A DNA stretch of 51,585 nt, taken from the IMG/VR virus record IMGVR_UViG_3300031951_000235, positions 1 through 51,585 of that record; one strand, written 5' to 3'. The notes under the pieces were generated by a model that did no database searches, had not been told where the DNA came from, and saw only the letters and a program-made list of their open reading frames with translations. Below, one piece after another: positions 28,001-35,503 of this stretch. The position numbers were made by a program, and so were the translations under genes. Positions within the stretch are counted from its first letter, which is position 1. Each line of letters begins with the position of its first letter. Source of the stretch: a virus.

Positions 28001-28236
28001 GCATAGCACTTATCAATGTATCTGCATTACCTCGTCCAAATTTTATTGCAATTGATGAAGGTTGGGGAAGTTTAGATTCAGAACACATCTCATCAGTAGT
28101 AAATTTATTTGATTATTTCAGAACTAAATTTGATTTCTCAATTATTATTTCACACGTTGATTCTATGCGTGATATGGTTGATAATTTAATCGAAGTAAAC
28201 AAGACAAACGGTTTTAGCCAGATTCATCACTCGTAA
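25087..28236 (+). CDS. 46/47: Fused Mre11-Rad50 (SbcD-SbcC, gp47-gp46) nuclease
   Basis: 1049 residues in one uninterrupted frame. In T4 these are two genes, 47 and 46. Mre11 part (1 to about 380): D21-x-H23, G58-D59, G91-N-H-D94, H161-H162-G and G195-D-I-H198, the metallophosphoesterase motifs. Rad50 part (about 385 to 1049): Walker A GLFAANTSGKSS with K412, Q-loop region LQADNNNFIEK, a long coiled coil with zinc hook C723-x-x-C726, signature LTSGMERFISSLAIR (about 958), Walker B IAIDEGW with D990-E991, and switch H1023 in IISHVD. All key residues are present. The complex resects DNA ends for recombination-dependent replication. Confidence 0.95.
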   Translation: MDIRHIDTSIEKIDKIFHISDVHIRTLKRHKEYRQVFENLFNYIETHATENSVAVVTGDIVHSKLDMSPELVQMLVDFFNGFTIPTVVILGNHDMNLNNMHRVDAVSPVLDVIKNPNIHFIKENGLFELGGATWNHMAVDKTPADYIRAKDFDATYKIAMHHGAVNTAKTDIGYQISNEHVGVDLFEGHDITLLGDIHKPAQFLDAEKRIAYPGSLIQQNHGEALIHGILVWDLERCTADFAEIENEYGYVTIETQGASIVNAPARMPQRPRIRIKFNDTSAADMKKLIASLRKKYSVEDITIQRTIGSAATAASSSLAIGNVRDVEYQNTLLTEFIDNHFPQATPAEIDAIRHINRTINSKLPAVESVRHTTWHPISFEFDNMFSYGEGNILNFENLQDVCGLFAANTSGKSSLLDAITYTIFDKCSKTGKANEVLNNKKTWFRGTFKFEMNGTVYTIERRGTQNKKKETHVKVDVDFYTESENLNGEERSETNKNIRRYLGTYDDFILTAFSLQADNNNFIEKSQRERKDLLSQFLDITVFEQLYQLAADEIKETAGKLKEYKKTDFAQIIIEADAIINENHDTIQSLETEEDKLQEYRNDLQNRIVELIESKLPTTYDGPDIKILEQQETVLVDKIETLQSDIETAEQTIFELKQQNASQKSLIQSQYNLTEIQTNIETHKKLIEQHNDINARIKEQQGIIDAKERKIKHLESHEYDPNCKYCTSNVFVQDAIEAQDTIDQDRAILTELERQFDELETEIELVSIYQVQYDELTQYSQTIKSTATNIERKELQLQLAESELQTRESELETVLERQDLFRKNETAISHNKLIDTKITLCKDDIEMYTEDIKEIQSQIKSLFGAIEVAKTKRSTAMTQLDSYRQLETEYKAYEYYLDAVKRDGVPYEIVAKALPKIESEINNVLNQIVDFNMVLNTDGKNINGYIIYDEDNYWPLELTSGMERFISSLAIRIALINVSALPRPNFIAIDEGWGSLDSEHISSVVNLFDYFRTKFDFSIIISHVDSMRDMVDNLIEVNKTNGFSQIHHS

Positions 28237-28244
28237 TATTTATA
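28237..28244 (+). promoter_or_regulatory. Candidate late promoter element (TATTTATA)
   Basis: 18 bases upstream of the ATG at 28263, directly after the nuclease gene stop; marks the switch back to structural genes. Confidence 0.5.
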
Positions 28245-28262
28245 TAAAAGAATATATCGTGC

Positions 28263-30710
28263 ATGAAACGCAAAGAAGCTGTTTATAGAGGTTTAGAGTT
28301 TATTGATGTTTATTTTAATGATACATCAGCAACGTCGACGGAATATTTTCAAATATCTGAATTTCCATTACGATTAACTTCAGGAAAAAATCTATTTAAA
28401 CTTCGAGGACATCCCACGAATTTAAAAGTAGGCGGCGTTTTAAATTTTGAAGTTTTAGATTATAATGGTGTTCCTATATATTCGCAAGTTATTGATTATA
28501 TTGATGAAGATAAAAGTCGCGTAATTGCAATTTATGTGTATGAAGATACATCTCCTGGTGATTGTACTATTACATTATTAGCAGAAGCATCTACTATTAA
28601 TGGTTTACCAGTGCCACAAGAATGGCAAGGCCGGGCGAATGTTAAATGGACTAAAACAATACCAGTTAATCCAAATGTTTCAAATACGTCGGAAATTATT
28701 TTTGAACAAGAACCTATAGTTACTGTACAAGAATTAATTGGAGTACAATTAGATAGAACATTTCCTGGAGGAGTTCAGTTTCCTACATACTCAACAGGTA
28801 CTGTAAGATTCTTTTCATATAACAATCAGCCGGCAGTAGAAATACAAGGAGGAACATTTACAAGTGATATGTCTACAGGGACTATTACCGTTACAACTCC
28901 GATTAATCCTACGCCTACGCCTAATTACAACATATCTACAACGCCATATGTATCTACGATTAAAAAGATATTAAACCCAACAACGGCTTTATTAGATCGA
29001 GAATATACGGTTTTAAGTAGCCAAAGTATATTTCCTCATACATATAATGAATTTGCTAATTCGTCGTTTTCATTAACATATGAAGTAACCCCAACATATG
29101 TTGAAACAGAAAATTCTCAATCATTTGCATTTATCGAAGTACAAGGTTTAGAGCCAGCAACTGGCGATGTTTCTAGAGTTAAAGTATTTACTAATAATAA
29201 CGGTACAGTTGGAACATGGGAATTAGTTAATGATATTGAATTAGAAGAAACAGAAATATTTGTTCCTAGTACATCATCATTATATCCAGATAAATCAATA
29301 GGAGTATTTACATCTCAAAGTATTATCGATACATATTGGCAAGGTAAATCATATAATGGAACCCAAATATTAGCTCCTGCAACATTAACATGGACGACTG
29401 CTTCTATAGAAAATGGAATGTTAATTACATCTAGTTCACTAAATTTAGATGCAACAAATCAAGTTTTAATAGCACAAATTAAATCTAATTATGCTGGAGT
29501 ATTTTTAGCAAGTTCTTCTTATAAAGTATCATTAGATGCAATTGGAACATCGATTAGTAATGAACCTGCAAAATTATCTATATATTTATCTGGTAGTAGT
29601 TTTGTACAAAATACCACTGATATATTTAATCAAGAATTTTCTACTAAGTTAGGAAAACGGGTAGGAGAAATAACAATTGCAGGAACTCAACAACGTTTTG
29701 ATGATAAAACATTTAGTTTTGAAGCAGACAATTCCGGCAATGCTACGTTATTATTAGTAGTAGAAGCTGGCCAATGGATAGTATCAGATATACATGTTAC
29801 ATCAGATAATGATGCTGGATATACTCCTAATTACACAAGAATTAAATCTTATATAAATACAACACATAAAATTAACAATCAGATTAATTTTAAAGTTGAA
29901 TATTACAATGTTAATGGCGAAAAGAGCAAACAAATATCATATGTAAATAACAAAGATTGGCAAGGCGGTAATCGTTATATCGATGGCGATTATTCAATGC
30001 TTACTGGTTCATTGTATGTTGCAGATTCATTGAATAGCGGAGTAGCAATTAGTGGATATCCTAATTCTGGATTTGTAAGATCATTAGGATATGAAGGCTT
30101 CGATGCAGGATTTCCAGGATTCTTATTATGGTCCGGATCAGCTATGCCAGGCCAAACATCTAAAGGACAACCTTATTCAGGTGTTGGTTTAGAACTTTAT
30201 GCTAATACTGCAAGTTATTTTAGATATGCAACTTCAGGTTCAGAAATTGATGTTCGAACAGACAAATTCTTTTTTGGAAATCCATTAACAACATTTATAA
30301 GTGGTAGTAATGGTTTATTACAAATATCTTCAAGTAACTTTCATTTAAAAGCAAATGGCGATGTAACAGCTAGTAATGCAGATATAGCCGGCGTTGCTCA
30401 AGCAAATGTCATTCGACAAAAATCAGTAACAATTACTTCAGCAAATTCAGCATCATATTTACAACCGTTAGGTACCGGTCTTGTTGGAGATCCTTTTCTT
30501 TATAATTTACGTTTAGATGGAGCATTAGGCGGACAACAAATACAGCGAGTGATATTTGATGTAGATATACCATTTAGTAGACCTTTAGCAGGATTTTATT
30601 TGCCGAATATTACTACAGGGCAATCTGGATTTGTATACATTGAAATAGCAGTAAGTCGATCAGTTCATATTGATGATACAATCGGTGATATGGGAGCTGC
30701 AGCAAAATAA
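28263..30710 (+). CDS. Tail fibre/appendage protein
   Basis: 815 residues, beta-rich, with high Ser, Thr, Asn, Gly and Tyr content. The N-terminal 110 residues form a compact domain (FKLRGHPTNLKVGGVLNFEV, IYSQVIDYIDEDKSRVIAIY), probably the attachment part. A Pro/Thr linker (TPINPTPTPN) lies at about residue 220. The C-terminal part resembles fibre shafts (FHLKANGDVTASNADIAG) and ends in a beta domain. Probably a side fibre or baseplate appendage. Two genes follow in the same direction, the first with a fibre-tip-like sequence. Confidence 0.6.
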   Translation: MKRKEAVYRGLEFIDVYFNDTSATSTEYFQISEFPLRLTSGKNLFKLRGHPTNLKVGGVLNFEVLDYNGVPIYSQVIDYIDEDKSRVIAIYVYEDTSPGDCTITLLAEASTINGLPVPQEWQGRANVKWTKTIPVNPNVSNTSEIIFEQEPIVTVQELIGVQLDRTFPGGVQFPTYSTGTVRFFSYNNQPAVEIQGGTFTSDMSTGTITVTTPINPTPTPNYNISTTPYVSTIKKILNPTTALLDREYTVLSSQSIFPHTYNEFANSSFSLTYEVTPTYVETENSQSFAFIEVQGLEPATGDVSRVKVFTNNNGTVGTWELVNDIELEETEIFVPSTSSLYPDKSIGVFTSQSIIDTYWQGKSYNGTQILAPATLTWTTASIENGMLITSSSLNLDATNQVLIAQIKSNYAGVFLASSSYKVSLDAIGTSISNEPAKLSIYLSGSSFVQNTTDIFNQEFSTKLGKRVGEITIAGTQQRFDDKTFSFEADNSGNATLLLVVEAGQWIVSDIHVTSDNDAGYTPNYTRIKSYINTTHKINNQINFKVEYYNVNGEKSKQISYVNNKDWQGGNRYIDGDYSMLTGSLYVADSLNSGVAISGYPNSGFVRSLGYEGFDAGFPGFLLWSGSAMPGQTSKGQPYSGVGLELYANTASYFRYATSGSEIDVRTDKFFFGNPLTTFISGSNGLLQISSSNFHLKANGDVTASNADIAGVAQANVIRQKSVTITSANSASYLQPLGTGLVGDPFLYNLRLDGALGGQQIQRVIFDVDIPFSRPLAGFYLPNITTGQSGFVYIEIAVSRSVHIDDTIGDMGAAAK

Positions 30711-30718
30711 AGTATTAT

Positions 30719-31180
30719 ATGGGAAGAGTAAAATTACAACAAGGCGGCGTTTATACGATAACTACTCAAGGCAATACTAGCACTACGCCTAGGTCTATGA
30801 CTGGAACAGAAGAAATTTTTGAAAAAACGTTTTTAGAAGGCATAAATAATACTGGCTCAATGAAAATTGGCAAATATATAGAAACATCAAACCCGACATA
30901 TACACCAACTACAACTGATACATTTATTGCCGTGAATACAACATCAAATGCAGTAACTGTAGTATTACCGGCTGCAAACATTGCTGGAGTTGGTAGAATT
31001 TTTTATATAAAAAAAATCGGCGGCGCAAACACATTAACACTTAATCCATCTGGTACAACACCGATTGATGGAGCTTTAACAAGAGCTACAACAGATGCAT
31101 CGTCATCGATACAATTATATTCAACTGGCGATACTACAAAAGGATATTATATAATATCTGCATATGGTTCTTGGACATAA
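30719..31180 (+). CDS. Small fibre-tip-like protein
   Basis: 153 residues. The C-terminal 100 residues (DTFIAVNTTSNAVTVVLPAA, then GRIFYIKKIGG and LNPSGTTPIDG) form a regular beta pattern that I remember from the tips of phage tail fibres. It starts eight bases after the 815-residue fibre gene, so it may be a chaperone-like partner, a capping tip or a receptor-binding piece. Confidence 0.55.
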   Translation: MGRVKLQQGGVYTITTQGNTSTTPRSMTGTEEIFEKTFLEGINNTGSMKIGKYIETSNPTYTPTTTDTFIAVNTTSNAVTVVLPAANIAGVGRIFYIKKIGGANTLTLNPSGTTPIDGALTRATTDASSSIQLYSTGDTTKGYYIISAYGSWT

Positions 31181-31182
31181 TA

Positions 31183-31190
31183 TATTTATA
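31183..31190 (+). promoter_or_regulatory. Candidate late promoter element (TATTTATA)
   Basis: 15 bases upstream of the ATG at 31206. Confidence 0.45.
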
Positions 31191-31205
31191 TAAAACGGAA
31201 ACACG

Positions 31206-33212
31206 ATGAATAAAATAACAGTTTTATTTCCTGGCGGATTTAAACCTTTAACGGGAGCACATTTAGCATTAGCACAACGCTATGCTCAACATCCCGAAGT
31301 GGAACGAGTAATTCTTTTAATTGGTCCAAAAGAACGAGAAGGTATTACTAGAGATAAAACTATTGAATTATTCAATATTTTAAATTCAAATCCTAATGTA
31401 GAAATACAACCTACTGAATTTAATTCTCCTATCATGGCTGCATATGAATATTTATTTGCACTGCCGGAAGATGCAATAGGTCGATATGCCATGGCTGCAT
31501 CAACTAAAGGAGATGATTATGTACGTGCAAAAGATTTTGTTCCTAATGTTGATAAATATATTACAATTGGCGACAAAAAAGGTCGACAAATGCCAGCTGG
31601 GATTGATGCAACGGAATTAAGTGTAGACGTCGATCCATTAGCATATAAAAATGGAGAACCTATTTCCGCAACCGTAGTAAGAAATGCATTAGCATCAGAC
31701 AATTACGAAGCATTTCGAGCATCATATCCAAATAATAATGATGCTGAAGTTAAAAATGCTTGGCAAATACTTAAAGGTGTTCAAGAAGCTGCTACATTTT
31801 CTAAAGATTGGTGGACGAATGAATTGCAAGAAGAAATTGAAGAAGTATTTGCAGCTACAATGAATAAAGCTGAAACTCAACGACATAAAAAGAAAATTAA
31901 TAAACTAAATAAATTTTTAGATCGTCAAGGTGATGAATCATTTGTTTATGATTTTGATGAATTCCCGAAAACAGTGATGGGCGCTGTTTTAACTGAAGGA
32001 GGCGCTGCAGGACATATGGCACATCCATATGACGACCATGGATTAACTTTCAATGATATTAAAGAAATTATTTCTCGCGGATTAGAAGGACGTTTAGATA
32101 TCGAAGCAGCGGTTACTGAAAAGACTGATGGTCAAAACATTCAAGTTACGTGGAAAGACGGACAAATCGGATTTGCTAGAAATAAAGGTACTGTAATTAA
32201 TCCAATGTCAGTGCAAGAAATTCAAGCAAAATTTGATAATAGAGGCCCTATATCAGATGCATTCGGAGGGGCAGCGGAAGATTTATCTGAAGCATTTAAT
32301 AAAGTTAATCCAGCTACTCTAAATCAAATATTTAAAAATGGCCGCGTATTTGCTAACATGGAAATTATTTATCCTGCAACTAAAAATGTTATTTCATATG
32401 AAGTTGCAGTATTACAATTTCATAATTTAGTTGAATATGATGAACAAGCAAATATTGTTCAAACTGATTTAACTGGGGGTGCTACAGTACAACGCATTAT
32501 ACAAGATGCAAATGCACATCTTCAAAAAACATTTTCATTTATTCCGCCACAACAAATTAAAATGGGTAGAATATCTAATTTTGAAGATCAACAAGCTGCA
32601 TTTTTTAATGAAGTAGATCAATTACGTAATCGATATAATTTAAAAGATACTGATCGAGTTACTGAATATCATAAAGCATGGTGGAGAGATGTTATTCAAT
32701 CAAAAGCTAAACAAGTAGGATATGAAATTCCGGAAGATATTTTAACGGCATTAATTTATCGCTGGGGCTTCTTTGATAAATCTGCAAATTTAACTGGACT
32801 TAAAAAACAAATAACGAATCCAGAATTTTTAAATTGGGTGTTAGATTTTGATAAAAAAGAATTCAAACAATATTATAAACAAAACATGGAACCGTTTGAA
32901 ACTATCTTTTTAAGATTAGGCGCGGTGGTTTTAAAAAATGCTACAAATTTCTTAGCAGCAAATCCATCAAAGTCAGTACAAGAAATCAAACAAGAAATGG
33001 CACAACTGATTCGAGATTTACAAAACAATCCAAACCCTGATACAATTTCTAAATTAGAACAAGAATTAAAACGCATAGAGCGATTAGGTGGGTTTGATGC
33101 AATTGTACCATCAGAAGGTGTAGTATTTACATATGGCGGCAATACATATAAATTAACAGGTGCATTTGCTCCAGTTAATCAGATACTAGGAGTATTGAAA
33201 TACGCACGTTGA
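31206..33212 (+). CDS. Fused adenylyltransferase-like and ligase-like protein
   Basis: 668 residues, two nucleotidyl-transfer domains. N-terminal (1 to about 190): FPGGFKPLTGAH (8-19), a form of the GxFxPxHxGH motif with Thr at the first His position, and ISATVVR (153-159) like the ISxTxxR motif of NMN or pantetheine-phosphate adenylyltransferases. C-terminal (about 265-668): EKTDGQ with K306, the KxDG motif of covalent nucleotidyltransferases (DNA/RNA ligases); a motif III-like E386 (ANMEIIYP); EGVVF at 637-641 (motif IV); and K649 in YKLTG (motif V). The domains are joined by a charged helical linker with LTE-G at 262-264. It could act in NAD or nucleic acid repair; the substrate is unknown. 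Confidence 0.7.
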   Translation: MNKITVLFPGGFKPLTGAHLALAQRYAQHPEVERVILLIGPKEREGITRDKTIELFNILNSNPNVEIQPTEFNSPIMAAYEYLFALPEDAIGRYAMAASTKGDDYVRAKDFVPNVDKYITIGDKKGRQMPAGIDATELSVDVDPLAYKNGEPISATVVRNALASDNYEAFRASYPNNNDAEVKNAWQILKGVQEAATFSKDWWTNELQEEIEEVFAATMNKAETQRHKKKINKLNKFLDRQGDESFVYDFDEFPKTVMGAVLTEGGAAGHMAHPYDDHGLTFNDIKEIISRGLEGRLDIEAAVTEKTDGQNIQVTWKDGQIGFARNKGTVINPMSVQEIQAKFDNRGPISDAFGGAAEDLSEAFNKVNPATLNQIFKNGRVFANMEIIYPATKNVISYEVAVLQFHNLVEYDEQANIVQTDLTGGATVQRIIQDANAHLQKTFSFIPPQQIKMGRISNFEDQQAAFFNEVDQLRNRYNLKDTDRVTEYHKAWWRDVIQSKAKQVGYEIPEDILTALIYRWGFFDKSANLTGLKKQITNPEFLNWVLDFDKKEFKQYYKQNMEPFETIFLRLGAVVLKNATNFLAANPSKSVQEIKQEMAQLIRDLQNNPNPDTISKLEQELKRIERLGGFDAIVPSEGVVFTYGGNTYKLTGAFAPVNQILGVLKYAR

Positions 33213-33214
33213 TA

Positions 33215-33222
33215 TATTTATA
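33215..33222 (+). promoter_or_regulatory. Candidate late promoter element (TATTTATA)
   Basis: 18 bases upstream of the ATG at 33241, followed by TTAAAATTGG. Confidence 0.5.
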
Positions 33223-33240
33223 TTAAAATTGGATAATAAA

Positions 33241-34116
33241 ATGGCTGAAAAACATAAAAGCAAATATAAAGCACCAAAAGATTTAGAAAAATCACAAAAA
33301 CCAAAATCTAGAAAAGATCTTAAAGATTACACACTGGATGATAAGGATGGTAAATTAAACCCAAAATCTACTGGTGAAAAGGCATTAGGATTACGTAAAA
33401 CAGATAAGCCGATGCAAGATGATGGCAAGATGTATCCAAAATATAATGCAGATGATCGTCTTTATAAAGATATTGAAGAAGGCGAATATGATCCTAAGGA
33501 TGCTGCAAAAAAAATGAAAAAACGTGTTGAAACTGAAAAGAAAGATGTAGAAGCTGTGTTAAAAGATAAAATTGAAAATTTAACATCTGAACAAAAAGAA
33601 CGTTTAGTTCGAGAATATATACGTAGAAAAATTGCAAAAGTTTTACAAGAAAGTACATTAAACGAACAACCTGCAGACGATGCAGCAGCACCAGAAGACG
33701 AAACTGCTGAAACACCGGACGCAGCAGCAACACCAGACGCAGCAGCAACACCTGATACAACTACGCCTACTCCGGACGCCGCTCCAGCTACTGACACTGC
33801 AGCAACACCTGACGCTGCTCCAGCTACTGACACTGCAGCAACACCTGACGCAGCAGCACCTGCAACACCAGACGCAGCAGCACCTGCAGCACCTGCTACA
33901 ACAGCAGCTGCACCTGCAGAAACGCCAACTATTAATATTACTGCTAAAGATTTAGAGCAATTAACACAAGGCGGTACTGTTACAAAAGTAAAAAAATTAA
34001 ATGGAATTTTAGATAAATTAATGCAAGATAGTGATACTGCAGATGTAAGATCATTTTATCAATTATTAGCTAGGTTATCTATTAAAAAAATGCGATCTGT
34101 ACAAGCAGAAAAATAA
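33241..34116 (+). CDS. Charged, Ala/Pro/Thr/Asp-rich protein with protease-type site
   Basis: 291 residues. The ATG at 33241 is preferred over an in-frame TTG at 33229 because GGATAAT lies just upstream. Residues 1-125 are Lys/Asp-rich; a helix (VREYIRRKIAKVLQESTLNE) leads to LNEQ (140-143), a prohead protease-type site. Then follow about 90 residues of Ala, Pro, Thr and Asp repeats and a C-terminal folded helix (residues about 230-291). Cleavage would release the repeat and C-terminal part. DNA repeats underlie the low-complexity part. This could be an internal head protein or a structural linker protein. Confidence 0.6.
   Translation: MAEKHKSKYKAPKDLEKSQKPKSRKDLKDYTLDDKDGKLNPKSTGEKALGLRKTDKPMQDDGKMYPKYNADDRLYKDIEEGEYDPKDAAKKMKKRVETEKKDVEAVLKDKIENLTSEQKERLVREYIRRKIAKVLQESTLNEQPADDAAAPEDETAETPDAAATPDAAATPDTTTPTPDAAPATDTAATPDAAPATDTAATPDAAAPATPDAAAPAAPATTAAAPAETPTINITAKDLEQLTQGGTVTKVKKLNGILDKLMQDSDTADVRSFYQLLARLSIKKMRSVQAEK
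33718..33846 (+). repeat. In-frame tandem repeats encoding Ala/Pro/Thr/Asp linker
   Basis: An 18-base unit (33718-33735, 33736-33753) and a 36-base unit (33775-33810, 33811-33846) are tandemly repeated; the two 36-base copies differ at one base. All units are multiples of 3, so copy-number change keeps the frame. Related units continue to about 33900. Confidence 0.8.
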
Positions 34117-34129
34117 AAAGTTATAATAT

Positions 34130-34780
34130 ATGTCTAAAAAGTTACAAAACGTTAAAGCTATTCAACAAATGTTGGACGGCACCCATAAGTTTCAAACTAA
34201 AAAAACAATTGGATTTTCTGATGCTAAAGAAACGGCAAAAAAATCTGAACATCGTGAAATAGGAGATGTTTGGGAAGAAACTGATTCTTCTGGTACTGTA
34301 TATATAGTAGAACAACGCAATGGGTTTCGAATTCGAAAAACAAAAAATTCAGATGTATTTCAATCGATTCGCGAAGAACTACGCGCATTTCCTAATTGTA
34401 AAAAAGATGTATGTACATGTAATGGCACACATCCGCTAGATCAAAAAATGCGAGGAATTCATGGAATGTGTTTTGACTGCGTAATTGAGATGGAACATGA
34501 AATGAAAAAAGATGGTACATTTGATGAATATGCTCGAAATAAAGTAAAAGAAAATGCATTAGCATGGTTACGTGATGCTGAACGAGATGTTGCACTTTTA
34601 AAACAAACATATACTCAAGCATCACAATTTATTACGAATACAGACGGCGAAACGGAATCGTGGGCAGCAAAAATGACCACTGAAGAATTTGAAGAAACTA
34701 TACAAAAAGAATTCGATAAATTCAAAGAAAATTTTTTAAATAAATTAAATGGAGTTGAAGAAATAAATGAAAACAATTAA
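34130..34780 (+). CDS. Conserved phage protein with Cys cluster
   Basis: 216 residues. A likely zinc site is formed by four Cys: FPNCKKDVCTC near residue 90 and MCFDC near residue 118, linked by LDQKMRGIHG. The C-terminal half is helical and acidic (ALAWLRDAERDVALLKQTY). The pattern recalls hypothetical proteins in other large phages, but function is unknown. Its position upstream of the terminase raises the possibility of a packaging accessory role. The next gene starts inside its last codons. Confidence 0.65.
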   Translation: MSKKLQNVKAIQQMLDGTHKFQTKKTIGFSDAKETAKKSEHREIGDVWEETDSSGTVYIVEQRNGFRIRKTKNSDVFQSIREELRAFPNCKKDVCTCNGTHPLDQKMRGIHGMCFDCVIEMEHEMKKDGTFDEYARNKVKENALAWLRDAERDVALLKQTYTQASQFITNTDGETESWAAKMTTEEFEETIQKEFDKFKENFLNKLNGVEEINENN

Positions 34781-35102
34781 AAACATTGTATTAGCAATTG
34801 CCGGAATCATTGGAGCTGTAGTTGCATTTTTCTTATTTACAGGAAAAAGAAAATCAAAACAAATTGAAAAGATTGACGTCGCTGTTGCAGAAAAAAAGCA
34901 ACATGTAGAACGCATTGAAACTGAAGTAAAGCAAGTTGCAAAGAAACGAAAAGCAGTTAAAAAAGAAATTGCTGAGATAAAAGAACAAATTGTTGACTTA
35001 GAATTGCAGAAAGAAAATCTAGTAGTAGAAGAAAAACCTGCAGAAGAAGTAAAAGACAATATCTTAAAACAAACACGCAGAGGTCGTCCTAAAAAGGCAT
35101 AA
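34767..35102 (+). CDS. N-terminal membrane-anchored coiled-coil protein
   Basis: 111 residues. One membrane segment at about 7-25 (IVLAIAGIIGAVVAFFLF) is followed by a Lys-rich coiled coil to about residue 85 and a basic end (RRGRPKKA). Shape and size recall an inner-membrane spanin subunit, and the next gene encodes an exported coiled-coil protein. The proof of a spanin pair (an outer-membrane lipoprotein partner) is missing. RGRPKK resembles an AT-hook, so a DNA-related role is also possible. Confidence 0.55.
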   Translation: MKTIKNIVLAIAGIIGAVVAFFLFTGKRKSKQIEKIDVAVAEKKQHVERIETEVKQVAKKRKAVKKEIAEIKEQIVDLELQKENLVVEEKPAEEVKDNILKQTRRGRPKKA

Positions 35103-35103
35103 T

Positions 35104-35502
35104 ATGAAAAACGTATTATTTATTTTCTTGTTTGTTTCTGTTTTAGGTTTTGCTCAAAAAACTAAAAAACAAGCACCTGATACAGTTTGTTTTACTAAAG
35201 AGCAAGCAGCAGATATTTCTTTTGTTTTAGATTCATTATGGGCAGCAGATGATATTAATAATGAATTAATTGCATCTTACAAACGATTAGCAAAAAAGCA
35301 AGATTCTTTAATTGCATTAGATTCAATTCAACTTGACAAGCAAGATAGCATTATTGTGTATCAAAAAAACATTGTAACAGATTTAGAAAAGAAAATCGAA
35401 TTACTACAACCAAAATGGAATGATAAAAAATCAGTTTGGTTCGGATTCGGTTTTATCACTGCATTAGGTTCTGGTATATTAGTTAATCAACTTATAAAAT
35501 AA
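35104..35502 (+). CDS. Exported coiled-coil protein with C-terminal membrane segment
   Basis: 132 residues. The signal peptide MKNVLFIFLFVSVLGFAQ has the Bacteroidota-type FAQ end. A coiled coil follows (about 45-105), and then a C-terminal membrane segment (SVWFGFGFITALGSGILVNQ). There is no lipobox Cys. An N-terminal export signal plus C-terminal anchor gives a unimolecular-spanin-like layout without the lipid anchor, so envelope disruption at lysis is a possible role. The gene ends one base before the terminase start. Bacteroidota signal-peptide style is one of the main host clues in this window. Confidence 0.55.
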   Translation: MKNVLFIFLFVSVLGFAQKTKKQAPDTVCFTKEQAADISFVLDSLWAADDINNELIASYKRLAKKQDSLIALDSIQLDKQDSIIVYQKNIVTDLEKKIELLQPKWNDKKSVWFGFGFITALGSGILVNQLIK

Positions 35503-35503
35503 T

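Noticed and set aside
33462-33833. Minus-strand Ala/Ser/Val-rich open frames and a plus-strand Gln/Leu-rich frame over the repeat region
   Set aside because: Artefacts of the low-complexity tandem repeats, which stay open in several frames.
33718-33900. Possible CRISPR array
   Set aside because: The repeats are directly adjacent, in frame and without unique spacers; they are coding minisatellites.
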